A stretch of DNA of 44,860 nt from a virus. Both the position numbers and the translations under genes were made by a program. The notes beneath the pieces are model-generated. The model saw only the letters and a program-made list of their open reading frames with translations. It did no database searches and was not told where the DNA came from. The first letter of the stretch is position 1, and each line of letters begins with the position of its first letter. Shown one piece after another: positions 12,439-19,516 of the stretch. The stretch spans positions 1 through 44,860 of IMG/VR virus record IMGVR_UViG_3300042517_000316; one strand, given 5' to 3'.

Positions 12439-12741
12439 ATGACACGAACAACAAAGATAGAGAAAACCAGAGTATGGCCATTAAGAGTAATAGGAAACTT
12501 CTGTGGTGGGTTTGCTGGTAATCATTTATTTAAGGCTTTAATGCTGGAAGAAGAATTAGATGCTGACCTAGGATTTCGTCATAAATACCACGCAAGAATG
12601 TGGGTAATTCTTAACAAACCGTATAGTTGGTGGGGGACATACTACCAACTCGACATAGAGGGAATGAAAAAAGACTTAGAGGGGTCTGGGTGGGATGATT
12701 ATGATGAGTTTGGCAAAGCCTACTGGGATAAAGATGAGTAG
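12439..12741 (+). CDS. Hypothetical Trp-rich protein (100 aa)
   Basis: Starts three bases after the previous stop. Aromatic-rich (ARMWVILNKPYSWWGTYYQL) with an acidic C-terminus (GSGWDDYDEFGKAYWDKDE). The end overlaps the next gene. No known domain seen. Confidence 0.6.
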   Translation: MTRTTKIEKTRVWPLRVIGNFCGGFAGNHLFKALMLEEELDADLGFRHKYHARMWVILNKPYSWWGTYYQLDIEGMKKDLEGSGWDDYDEFGKAYWDKDE

Positions 12742-12838
12742 GATCCTTGTTTGTTCTATTTGTAAAAAAGAATGGGATCTTCGATGGGGAATTATGGCTA
12801 ATGAATCTATGTCTAGACACATGAAAGAACACCAATGA
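12734..12838 (+). CDS. C2H2-like zinc-finger micro-protein (34 aa)
   Basis: CSIC at residues 7-10 and H-MKEH near residues 29-33 give a CxxC...HxxxH zinc-finger pattern in a 34-residue protein. Overlaps both neighbours (ATGA with the next). Such single-finger proteins may bind DNA or a protein partner. Confidence 0.55.
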   Translation: MSRILVCSICKKEWDLRWGIMANESMSRHMKEHQ

Positions 12839-13284
12839 AACCTCTTGCATACATCTTTGACGTAGACGGAACTCTTGCTAATGTAGATCCTTATCTTCAC
12901 TATGTTCGTGGCTCTAATAGGGACTATGAGGCTTTTCATGAGGCCTCTATAGATGCCCTGCCAAATTTTGAAGTAGTAGAAATGCTAAATGAAGCCTTTT
13001 TTGATCAAATGCATATTCTTATTGTTACCTCACGAAAAGAAAAATGGCGTGGCTTAACCTCACACTGGCTTGCTAAAAATGACATTGGACATCATGCACT
13101 ATACATGCGTGGTGATGATGATAACAGACCAGACTACGAAGTTAAAAAAGATATCTTACTTAAGATTAAGAAACATTGGAATATTTTTCATGCAGTAGAT
13201 GATAACCCAAACGTGATTAAATTATGGGAACAATATGGAATTCCTGTTACTAAGATTGGTACATGGGACGGAGATAAGTCTTGA
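12835..13284 (+). CDS. HAD-family phosphatase, polynucleotide-kinase 3'-phosphatase-like
   Basis: This 149-residue HAD enzyme has D9-V-D-G-T (nucleophile and acid), T65-S-R (motif II), K104 and V-D-D-N-P (121-125, motif III/IV). This layout resembles the phosphatase half of T4 Pnk, which removes 3'-phosphates from nucleic acid ends. No kinase P-loop is present. It may help repair nicked tRNA or DNA ends. ATGA overlap with the zinc-finger gene places it in the same operon. Confidence 0.75.
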   Translation: MKPLAYIFDVDGTLANVDPYLHYVRGSNRDYEAFHEASIDALPNFEVVEMLNEAFFDQMHILIVTSRKEKWRGLTSHWLAKNDIGHHALYMRGDDDNRPDYEVKKDILLKIKKHWNIFHAVDDNPNVIKLWEQYGIPVTKIGTWDGDKS

Positions 13285-13309
13285 CACAGACATCTCAATA
13301 TGATATGAT
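13281..13309 (+). promoter_or_regulatory. Consensus promoter, leaderless gene
   Basis: TTGACA, 17 nt, TATGAT (13304-13309), 6 nt, ATG at 13316. The -35 box overlaps the end of the HAD gene. Confidence 0.8.
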
Positions 13310-13315
13310 TAGATC

Positions 13316-13453
13316 ATGAGCAAACGAGTTAAGAAAATTTATAAGTGCGTTGAGTGTGAGACTATGATTACTATTGTAACTAAGGTTCACGAACTACCAG
13401 AGTCAATTATCTGTCCATGTGACAGCGTAGCAGAAAATCAGGGTGCAAAATGA
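13316..13453 (+). CDS. Zinc-ribbon-like micro-protein (45 aa), paralogue of the 5077 gene
   Basis: CVEC (11-14) and CPC (33-35) with an ITIVTKV strand between match the N-terminal half of the protein at 5077. Leaderless. ATGA overlap with the next gene. Function unknown. Confidence 0.6.
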   Translation: MSKRVKKIYKCVECETMITIVTKVHELPESIICPCDSVAENQGAK

Positions 13454-13614
13454 GAAAGTCTAATAATAAAGCCTCTCAACATAAAATTAAGAGAGCAGTT
13501 AAGAATAAGAAAAGAACACAGGCTAAGCCATATCTTTCAAAGTTTGAGCGCAAACAAAAAAGGATTAGAGAAGCAATCATTCTTGGAGCCCTAAAGTCAT
13601 CAGTACCTAACTAG
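13450..13614 (+). CDS. Very basic small protein (54 aa)
   Basis: About a third of the residues are Lys or Arg (KIKRAVKNKKRTQ, KFERKQKRIRE), pointing to RNA or DNA binding. ATGA overlap upstream. No family recognised. Confidence 0.6.
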   Translation: MRKSNNKASQHKIKRAVKNKKRTQAKPYLSKFERKQKRIREAIILGALKSSVPN

Positions 13615-13628
13615 AACTGGAGATGTTC

Positions 13629-13772
13629 ATGGTAGATCATGAAGAGTTAAATAAAATATCAAAAGAACTAAAGCGTTATATTATTAAGCAGCATATGAAA
13701 ACATATTACCATACCACTATAGGTATTTTATGTTTTCTGCTTGGAACATTCTTTGGTTTATTAATTAAATAA
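13629..13772 (+). CDS. C-terminally anchored membrane protein (47 aa)
   Basis: Start at the ATG at 13629, six bases after GGAG; the ATG at 13623 is too close to it. A charged helix is followed by a C-terminal membrane segment (TTIGILCFLLGTFFGLLI). Ends 6 bases before tRNA-Met. Confidence 0.5.
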   Translation: MVDHEELNKISKELKRYIIKQHMKTYYHTTIGILCFLLGTFFGLLIK

Positions 13773-13778
13773 GGACTA

Positions 13779-13856
13779 GCACCAGTAGCCAAGTTGGTTA
13801 AGGCACCGAACTCATAATTCGGCTATTCGTAGGTTCAAGTCCTACCTGGTGTACCA
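13779..13856 (+). tRNA. tRNA with CAU anticodon (Met, or Ile if lysidine-modified)
   Basis: Acceptor arms GCACCAG and CTGGTGT pair (one G-T), the anticodon loop CTCATAA has CAT at 13813-13815, the T-arm has GTAGGTTCAAGTCCTAC, and CCA is encoded. The first pair G-T and general shape do not mark an initiator. A tRNA-Ile2 role after TilS modification cannot be excluded from sequence. Confidence 0.9.
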
Positions 13857-13857
13857 T

Positions 13858-13929
13858 ATCTCTGTAACTCAGTGGAAGAGTGACACCCTTCTAAGGTGTA
13901 GGTCGTAGGTTCGAATCCTACCAGGGATG
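13858..13929 (+). tRNA. tRNA-Arg (UCU)
   Basis: Acceptor arms ATCTCTG and CAGGGAT pair (one G-T). The anticodon stem ACACC/GGTGT encloses CTTCTAA with TCT at 13890-13892, and the T-arm has GGTTCGAATCC. CCA is not encoded. It starts one base after the CCA of the previous tRNA. UCU reads AGA, a frequent codon in AT-rich phage genes. Confidence 0.92.
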
Positions 13930-13944
13930 CTATAATAGTAGCAA

Positions 13945-14005
13945 GGGTGTGGTTAAAGTGTATGTGTCGGGAAACATATATATTTTATGTTGCAACACCA
14001 CACCC
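13945..14005 (+). other. Leader hairpin before the glycosyltransferase
   Basis: GGGTGTGGT (13945-13953) and ACCACACCC (13997-14005) form a perfect 9-bp stem. A TATAAT at 13931-13936 would start transcription near the base of this stem. The hairpin could protect the mRNA 5' end or act as an attenuator. Confidence 0.5.
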
Positions 14006-14030
14006 TCCTAAAATTTTGGAGTTAATTAAT

Positions 14031-15098
14031 TTGATCAAAGATTCAATATTTATACCAATAGCAGCCTGCGAAGAGAGATTTATAGAGCAAACTGTAAAAA
14101 GTGCTTTGTTAAATGCTGAAAACCCAGACAATATCTATTTTGGAATATTTAATAATATCCTTAACAAAGACCATTCTTTATTAAACAATGAATTTTTACT
14201 TACTGATCATAGAATTTTTTATGTTGAAGTAATAACTCCAGCACCTATGGGTACAGGGTTTGGCAGAATGAACGCCTCTTTGTTACAGTTTAAAAATTTT
14301 GATTATATGTTTCAGATAGATGCTCATACATTCTTTAGTAAAAACTGGGATACTCAGTTAATAAATGTTTTTAATAAAATTAAAGACCAGGAGAATATTG
14401 ATGAAAATAAACTAATTCTTTCTGCATCCAGTGGGTTTATGTGGACCTATTATGATGAGGATCCTGAAAAAGTTTATGCTGTTGTAGATCATGAGAAAAA
14501 AATATTTGAAATAGATCCATTGAACTTAGAAAAAAATGCCAAAGATTTGGTAGGCATAGGAATGACAAATCTTAAGTTTGTCTATGATGGAAAACAAAAT
14601 CAAAATTTTAACAAAGACACTTTAGGGTTTCCAATAGTTTACGGAGATCACTATTTAGAAGAAGAAGAATACAAAGAGTCAGGATGTGTCCATGCAACTT
14701 TTATGTTTTCTAAAGCAAAACTAACTAGAGAGGTTATGCATGATCCAGAAGATCATTTTCATGGAGATCAAACTAACTATTCTATTAGACTTTTAAGTAG
14801 GGGGTATAGAATTTTTAGTCCTAAATATCCAACTATTGCTACTTTAAATAAAGGTTTTGTAAGTAAAGAATTTATAAATAAACCTTTAAAACAAAGCCAT
14901 GACTGGAGAATATACGAACCAAATCAGGTTGGATCAAACTATTTAGATACAAAAATAACTAATTCAAAAATAAATTTTAATCAAATAATATCTGGAAAAT
15001 ATTTTGGATACTGGGGAACAACAGACAATGATTCTTTAAATAAAGTAAAAGAACAGATTAATTATCCATCAGAGGATAGTTTTGGGATTCCAGAATAA
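14031..15098 (+). CDS. GlcNAc-type glycosyltransferase (355 aa)
   Basis: Residues 4-100 match the start of the GlcNAc glycosyltransferase family (PF11397): SIFIPIAACEERFIEQTVKS, NPDNIYFGIF, GFGRMNAS, then QIDAH with D97 and H99 as the metal-binding DxH. The enzyme would transfer GlcNAc to a protein or glycan, using UDP-GlcNAc. TTG at 14031 is the preferred start (GGAG 9 nt upstream); the open frame further left is the leader hairpin. Very AT-rich. Ends convergently with a sulfotransferase, overlapping by 30 bases. Joint action on a surface glycan is inference. Confidence 0.75.
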   Translation: MIKDSIFIPIAACEERFIEQTVKSALLNAENPDNIYFGIFNNILNKDHSLLNNEFLLTDHRIFYVEVITPAPMGTGFGRMNASLLQFKNFDYMFQIDAHTFFSKNWDTQLINVFNKIKDQENIDENKLILSASSGFMWTYYDEDPEKVYAVVDHEKKIFEIDPLNLEKNAKDLVGIGMTNLKFVYDGKQNQNFNKDTLGFPIVYGDHYLEEEEYKESGCVHATFMFSKAKLTREVMHDPEDHFHGDQTNYSIRLLSRGYRIFSPKYPTIATLNKGFVSKEFINKPLKQSHDWRIYEPNQVGSNYLDTKITNSKINFNQIISGKYFGYWGTTDNDSLNKVKEQINYPSEDSFGIPE

Positions 15099-15812
15099 AG
15101 AATCGTTTTCGTATATTTTTTTATCTAGTGTAAAATTTTCAAGGATTAGATCTTTTTCGCTTTGAGTTAAAGAGTCAAATAGTCTTTTTGAAGCATCATT
15201 CTTGAAATATGTTTTGTCAATTTGTGATAAATCAACATCTAGTTCTACGCCTAAGTCTTCTGATATTTTTTTAACCAGCAATGTGTAATCCATATTTTTT
15301 AATTCATCAGTTCTAATAAACAAGTTCGTTCTATTAATTCTATTGTATATTAACTCTTCATCATACTCTTTTTGCTCATCATGGAAAAATTGTGCTTCCT
15401 TAATAACAGACATTGCTGCTGGGTCTGGACTTAAAGCAAAATTGTGCGCTTGAAAATCTTTCATATAGTGCCAGTAAGATAACTTATTAAACAATTCTTC
15501 TTTTTCAACATTGAGGTTTTCTCCTCTTATAACATGCCAGTTTTCTTTGTCTATTAAGTCTGCTCTACCTGCAGCAGCATGACAGACAGTGCTAACAAAA
15601 AACTCAGAAGGCTCTCTAAAAAGTGAGATAACATATGTTTCATCATCTATAAAGAATGGCCATCCACCGTGCTGTCTCATGTCTTCTGGCATTCTAAGAT
15701 ACTCAATACCGTGTTTAGCAAGAGTATCTTCCATAGGTCTGAGAATATACTTTGTTAAGAATCTACCACCAGTCTTTGGTATATGTAAAAAATAAACCTT
15801 GTTGTATTTCAT
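15069..15812 (-). CDS. Sulfotransferase family protein 1 (247 aa)
   Basis: FLHIPKTGGR at residues 8-17 is the PAPS 5'-phosphosulfate loop of the sulfotransferase superfamily (compare HIPKTAGSS in the gene at 26712). SLFREPSEFF (63-72) fits the 3'-phosphate-binding R...S loop. The enzyme should move sulfate from PAPS to a hydroxyl, often on a sugar or tyrosine. It starts one base before the end of the small gene at 15813. Acceptor unknown; the neighbouring glycosyltransferase suggests a glycan. Confidence 0.75.
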   Translation of the reverse strand: MKYNKVYFLHIPKTGGRFLTKYILRPMEDTLAKHGIEYLRMPEDMRQHGGWPFFIDDETYVISLFREPSEFFVSTVCHAAAGRADLIDKENWHVIRGENLNVEKEELFNKLSYWHYMKDFQAHNFALSPDPAAMSVIKEAQFFHDEQKEYDEELIYNRINRTNLFIRTDELKNMDYTLLVKKISEDLGVELDVDLSQIDKTYFKNDASKRLFDSLTQSEKDLILENFTLDKKIYENDSLFWNPKTIL

Positions 15813-15941
15813 TTACTTTGCCTTGTGCTTTGGTTCATATGGTGCGATCTTAGACTTAACTCGACCATCTTTATATAATCTAACAATCCATCCATCTTTA
15901 ATCTGAATAGGATTAAACGCTGTTGCTTTTTTCTTTGGCAT
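15813..15941 (-). CDS. Small basic hypothetical protein (42 aa)
   Basis: The ATG shares a base with the stop of the gene at 15941 (TAATG). The product starts MPKKKATAFNPIQIKDGWIV and is rich in Lys, ending in KHKAK. Coupled to both neighbours. Function unknown. Confidence 0.55.
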   Translation of the reverse strand: MPKKKATAFNPIQIKDGWIVRLYKDGRVKSKIAPYEPKHKAK

Positions 15942-16888
15942 TATAGTGAGTGTCTTTCTGTTTGTACCTTTGTGTAATCCTTGCCAAAATCAGCAAACAA
16001 AGCCTTATCTTTTTCACGATTAACAATTCCTCTTGACCAAGAGAATCCTGCATCTCCACCCCATGCTAACCACATGATGTATCCATTAGATGGGTTTGCT
16101 GAGTTGCCCCAGTCCTTACCCTTCTTGTCTACCTCATGACGTGAGAAGTATGAATACATTCTCTTAACAGTACTAAGAGATAGTGATTCTCCTCTTGCTA
16201 ACTGCCCTGCACGAGTCCAGCCTACAGATGTTCCTGCACCGTTAGCCTTACCATCTTCTTTAAACTTAATTGCTCTACGAGCAGCAGATCTTGCTCCTGC
16301 TGGTGGAGAATATCCATCTGCCTTAGCAACTGAATCTGTTTCATATTCAACTGTGTCATCGTCTTCAAATAGATCATCTGCTTTTGCTGCAGGAACACAA
16401 TTAGGAACTGGCTTGCTATTTTCTCCTGGCTTCATTCCTCTTTGAACATATCCATCCCAGCAAGGTGCTTGCTTTACTACATTGCCACAACAACTTGACT
16501 TAGAGTCACCAGACTGACACTGTGGGCATTCTTCACATGTTACATCTAATTCTTTACACATTGGGCAACCGCATCCATCATACGCTTTACCTATTGATGA
16601 GTCATACATTGCCATAGCAACTTCTGAATCCATTGAATGAGTCTCCATATCTATCTTAGTGGCGTCCTGATACATCATACCAATACTGTATGCAGTTGGC
16701 TCCCACTTACCATCTTCTTGTTCGTAAATTCTAACAGCCATTGCTGGATTGTCTGGTGGCATTGATTGAATTGCATACTCTGTTCCAGGAACTCCGTATA
16801 CTCCACCTTCTGTCATGATGTGTTCTACGACTCCGTGGACTGTTCCTTCGGATGTTGAACCCATAACAAAATCGCCTTCATTGATCAT
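15941..16888 (-). CDS. Phage protein with conserved C-terminal GxA..ARRA / GGDAG domain (315 aa)
   Basis: Residues 125-165 hold a Cys-rich cluster (CGCPMCKELDVTCEECPQC) and a CWDGYVQRGMKPG segment. Residues 195-295 have the SPPAGARSAARRAIKFKEDG ... SRHEVDKKG ... WLAWGGDAGFSWS pattern, which I know from C-termini of many phage head-maturation or portal-associated proteins. Its role is not established; head assembly or packaging is inference. TATAAT plus 6 nt precedes the ATG (leaderless). Confidence 0.6.
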   Translation of the reverse strand: MINEGDFVMGSTSEGTVHGVVEHIMTEGGVYGVPGTEYAIQSMPPDNPAMAVRIYEQEDGKWEPTAYSIGMMYQDATKIDMETHSMDSEVAMAMYDSSIGKAYDGCGCPMCKELDVTCEECPQCQSGDSKSSCCGNVVKQAPCWDGYVQRGMKPGENSKPVPNCVPAAKADDLFEDDDTVEYETDSVAKADGYSPPAGARSAARRAIKFKEDGKANGAGTSVGWTRAGQLARGESLSLSTVKRMYSYFSRHEVDKKGKDWGNSANPSNGYIMWLAWGGDAGFSWSRGIVNREKDKALFADFGKDYTKVQTERHSL

Positions 16889-16895
16889 ATAACTA

Positions 16896-17168
16896 TTATA
16901 GCATGCCGTTTAGCCTGTTGTGGGTCCTGATCCTGTGGCAGTTAGCACAAACCACCTCACACTTTTCAATCTCTTTCTTGATAGCCTTCCATGAAAAACC
17001 ATCATGAATCATCCTTGATACATTATATTTCTTGTCTTTTATGTGGTCAAAGTCTAAGATTATGTGGTTACTAACACCACAGTCCACGCAGCCAGAATCC
17101 TCTTTTATCTTAGCAAGCATCTTTTTATACTGCTGCTTATTATAATGGTCTAACTCTTTGTCAGTCAT
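16896..17168 (-). CDS. HNH endonuclease (90 aa)
   Basis: Start at the ATG at 17168, 7 nt after a TATAAT, not at 17243, which would translate through the structured RNA. C27-C30 and C74-C77 bind zinc. DFDHI (39-43) and CANCHRIRTHNR hold the catalytic His and HNH core. A free-standing nicking or homing nuclease; it might be mobile or help packaging, but terL lies 18 kb away. Confidence 0.85.
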   Translation of the reverse strand: MTDKELDHYNKQQYKKMLAKIKEDSGCVDCGVSNHIILDFDHIKDKKYNVSRMIHDGFSWKAIKKEIEKCEVVCANCHRIRTHNRLNGML

Positions 17169-17197
17169 TGTTTCTATTATACCGTGCAATATTGAGG

Positions 17198-17292
17198 CCC
17201 CACACAGGCAATTCACCTGACTTGCGCCACGGTCTCTATCCAATGGGTAACTACTCCATCACTAAGGTCCTGTGTGGGACACTTCTATTATA
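17198..17292 (-). ncRNA. Structured RNA B between pstS and HNH
   Basis: On the minus strand TATAAT (complement of 17287-17292) is followed by a 10-bp closing stem (CCCACACAGG, 17269-17278, with CCTGTGTGGG, 17199-17208). The interior shares ordered blocks with RNA A (plus-strand text): GACTTGC (17219), GGTCTC (17231), TACTC (17252), TAAGGT (17263). TATCC/GGGTA gives an inner hairpin. It lacks a T-loop TTC, so it is not an ordinary tRNA. Confidence 0.5.
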
Positions 17293-17295
17293 CTC

Positions 17296-18339
17296 CTACT
17301 TTGAACTTATTTCTGCTGCTCTTGCTTTTGAGAACTTTAGCATGGCACCTCTTATTGGGGAGTAGCCAAGATCTTCAGCCTTTTTTCCACAAGTATCAAG
17401 CATAAAGTTGAAGAACTTTTTAACTGAACCATTCTTTGAGTTCTTTTCTTTGTATGCTACACCGTAGGTAAATGTAGATATGTTGTAGGATAGTTTGTTA
17501 GGGTTTTTATAGTTAATCTTAACCACACCACTCTTATCTGAAACAAAGTCTCCAAGGAATACTGACGCTGCACTTACTGTTGGTTGGATAAACCTTCCAA
17601 CCTCATTCTCAACAGATACTGTCTTTAGTCCTCTTGCATATGATATCTCATTGTATCCAATAGATCCATTTGTAGTTCCCTGAACCATTGCAACACCATG
17701 AGATCCAGAAGCACTGTTCATGTACTGCTTAGATATATCTCCAGGGAATGCAGTTACAAAGTTTTTATTTCCTGGCTTTGTCCAGATTGATGGAGCAACT
17801 GCATTAAGGTATGAAGTAAAAACCTCTGAAGTTCCAGAGCCATCAATACGGTATACAACTCTAATCTTTGTTGCTGGTATCTTTGGTAGTCTTGTTCCTA
17901 TTAGATTTTCTTTTAGTATTTGTGGATCATTCCACATTGTTATTTGTCCCGCAAAAACTTTAGCAAGTGTATCCCTACTCATCTTAATAGTAACCTTGTA
18001 TCCATCAAGTTTATAGATTACTCCGATTGGCCCTGCGACTAATGGAACATATACAAACTCTTTTGATGGCTTTACTTCTGTCCCAGAGTAAGGAACATCT
18101 GACATAGCAAAGTCTGTTACTCCATTTGAAAACATATTCTTTCCAGCACCTGACCCAGATGCTCCGTACACAACAGAATCTCCTGTTGATTTCATAAATT
18201 CGACCCTGCATCTGTCTATAAAGTTAGCAGCAAATGTGGATCCAGCACCCTGAAGGTTATCGGCATGTGAAGGGGTAATAAAAAAAGCATTAGCAAATAT
18301 GGCTAATGCTACTGGTAAAGCAATGAATTTAAATTTCAT
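17296..18339 (-). CDS. pstS: Phosphate ABC-transporter substrate-binding protein
   Basis: This 347-residue protein starts with a signal peptide (about 1-26, ending PSHA) and then the PstS pattern LQGAGSTFAANF, ASGSGAGKNMF, DFAMSDVPYS and a GSGTSEVF phosphate-binding segment. It would bind phosphate outside the membrane and pass it to the host PstCAB transporter, raising phosphate supply for phage DNA. pstS is known cargo in aquatic phages. TATACT plus 6 nt precedes the ATG at 18339 (leaderless). It is flanked by the two homologous RNAs. No clear Pho box was found. Confidence 0.9.
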   Translation of the reverse strand: MKFKFIALPVALAIFANAFFITPSHADNLQGAGSTFAANFIDRCRVEFMKSTGDSVVYGASGSGAGKNMFSNGVTDFAMSDVPYSGTEVKPSKEFVYVPLVAGPIGVIYKLDGYKVTIKMSRDTLAKVFAGQITMWNDPQILKENLIGTRLPKIPATKIRVVYRIDGSGTSEVFTSYLNAVAPSIWTKPGNKNFVTAFPGDISKQYMNSASGSHGVAMVQGTTNGSIGYNEISYARGLKTVSVENEVGRFIQPTVSAASVFLGDFVSDKSGVVKINYKNPNKLSYNISTFTYGVAYKEKNSKNGSVKKFFNFMLDTCGKKAEDLGYSPIRGAMLKFSKARAAEISSK

Positions 18340-18417
18340 ACTTATAGTATATACGACAAGACTATAAAGTTTTGTTATAAATGGCAAACAAACAAAGAAC
18401 TTTAGATGAATAATGGA

Positions 18418-18530
18418 GCAGTTTATGGACTTGCTCAGGTCTCCCAGGGTGCGACCCTGGCTTATCCGTACTCAGCAATAAGGTTGCTATAAGCAACTGC
18501 ATGTATCATGACGGAATAGTATCTATTATA
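18418..18530 (-). ncRNA. Structured RNA A upstream of pstS
   Basis: TATAAT (complement of 18525-18530) lies directly after the Hsp20 stop. The following RNA has a perfect 7-bp hairpin (CCAGGGT/ACCCTGG, 18444-18460) and a closing stem GCAGTT/AACTGC (18418-18423 with 18495-18500). A competing hairpin GTTGC/GCAAC (18483-18497) shares bases with the closing stem, so two folds exclude each other. Shared blocks with RNA B (plus-strand text): GACTTGC (18428), GGTCTC (18438), TACTC (18469), TAAGGT (18479). It may be a cis-regulator of pstS or a small RNA. Confidence 0.5.
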
Positions 18531-18935
18531 CTATTGAATTTCAATAGTTTTTGGTAGTTTATCTTCTGGGATTTGCTTTTCAAGTCTGATATCTAAGATA
18601 CCATCTTTGAATTCGGCCCCGACAACTTCTACAAACTCAGGAAGAGTGAAGATATCAGTGAACTTGCGAGCAGCAATTCCCTTGTGCAAATACTCAGCAC
18701 CCTCTGGTAACTCAGTATCCTGCTTCTCGCCCTTGATTGTAAGTTTGCGATTGTCTAGCGATACTGAGACATCATCCTTAGAGAACCCAGCCAAAGCAAA
18801 TGAAAGAATATACTCTTTATCATTTAGTTTGATTTGATTGTAAGGTGGATAGTTTGTTGTTGTTGTTACCTTCTGTAGGTTTGAGAAGGTATTAAAAAAT
18901 GGATCATTAAAAAGATCCAGTGCTGTTTTTACCAT
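18531..18935 (-). CDS. hsp20: Small heat-shock protein, Hsp20/alpha-crystallin family
   Basis: 134 residues with an alpha-crystallin domain at about 40-128: YILSFALAGFSKDDVSVSLD, then KLTIKGEK, an ARKF strand and a terminal LPKTIEI tail. An ATP-independent holdase that keeps unfolded proteins soluble, found in several aquatic phages. AAAGGGG precedes the ATG. The promoter at 19014 gives a 50-nt leader containing CCCATATGGG and G-runs that could fold over the ribosome binding site. Confidence 0.9.
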   Translation of the reverse strand: MVKTALDLFNDPFFNTFSNLQKVTTTTNYPPYNQIKLNDKEYILSFALAGFSKDDVSVSLDNRKLTIKGEKQDTELPEGAEYLHKGIAARKFTDIFTLPEFVEVVGAEFKDGILDIRLEKQIPEDKLPKTIEIQ

Positions 18936-18990
18936 ATTATTCCCCTTTCAAGCGAATAAGTTAATTCCCCCCATATGGGCAGGTAACAAT

Positions 18991-19032
18991 ATTATAACAT
19001 AGAAAAGCAGGCCTGTCAAATAACAAGCCTGC
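18991..19032 (-). promoter_or_regulatory. hsp20 promoter overlapping a terminator-like hairpin
   Basis: On the minus strand TTGACA (19014-19019), 17 nt and TATAAT (18991-18996) form a consensus promoter. The -35 box lies in the loop and arm of a hairpin (GCAGGCTTGT, 19023-19032, with ACAGGCCTGC, 19007-19016, one mismatch) followed by TTTT, which would end the upstream holin-like gene. One short segment thus serves both units. Confidence 0.65.
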
Positions 19033-19047
19033 CATTCTATAGTAAAA

Positions 19048-19347
19048 TTACTTTACTTGATGGGTTGTCTTTCCTCCGCCAGATGACTTCTTTGCAGGAG
19101 CCTTCTTTGCGGTCTTCTTAACAACCTTTGCAGACTTAACTGCTGCATCTACCTCATCTACAGATGGCATCTTGCCGAATGCAGGATCGTTAGGGTTGGC
19201 TGCTCTCAATACAACGGGCACAAGTGCTCCAAGTAGTGAGTATGCTAGTGTCTGGGGATCTGTAACTCCAGAAGCATACATTGCTGTTGCTGCTCCAAGT
19301 ACTGATCTTCCGTATGACGCCAGTGCGTTTTTGATTTGTTGATTCAT
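19048..19347 (-). CDS. Holin-like or membrane-associated protein (99 aa)
   Basis: Hydrophobic helices at about 15-28 and 33-48 (TLAYSLLGALVPVVLR) are followed by a Lys/Ala-rich tail ending AKKSSGGGKTTHQVK. The tail nearly matches the C-terminus of the CHAP endolysin (AKKSSGGGGKGHVAL). A TAGGAGGAAAAT ribosome site precedes the ATG. Holin is a fair guess from size and tail, not proven. Confidence 0.5.
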   Translation of the reverse strand: MNQQIKNALASYGRSVLGAATAMYASGVTDPQTLAYSLLGALVPVVLRAANPNDPAFGKMPSVDEVDAAVKSAKVVKKTAKKAPAKKSSGGGKTTHQVK

Positions 19348-19357
19348 AATTTTCCTC

Positions 19358-19516
19358 CTAGGATATTATTTTTGTTAGTACTGTAAAACCAATCCATAGA
19401 CCAATAATTCCTGCGACTCCCGCAAAAACTGGTGGTGCTGGGACTGGCAATTTGAATGCAGCAAATACTACACCACATCCAAAACCTGTTAATACTGATA
19501 GTATCACATCTTTCAT
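19358..19516 (-). CDS. XapX-domain membrane protein (52 aa)
   Basis: MKDVILSVLTGFGCGVVFAA, then KLPVPAPPVFAGVAGIIGLW matches the XapX family (DUF1427): two membrane helices joined by a P-x-PAPPV turn. Function of XapX is unknown. The start overlaps the end of the luciferase-like gene by ATGA, so the two are translated together. Confidence 0.65.
   Translation of the reverse strand: MKDVILSVLTGFGCGVVFAAFKLPVPAPPVFAGVAGIIGLWIGFTVLTKIIS

Noticed and set aside
17169-17243. N-terminal extension of the HNH protein
   Set aside because: It lies in structured RNA B and upstream of the TATAAT that serves the ATG at 17168.
18418-18500. tRNA reading of RNA A (loop GTGCGAC in a 5-bp stem)
   Set aside because: Anticodon-like arm exists on both strands, but there is no T-loop or matching acceptor stem at tRNA distance.
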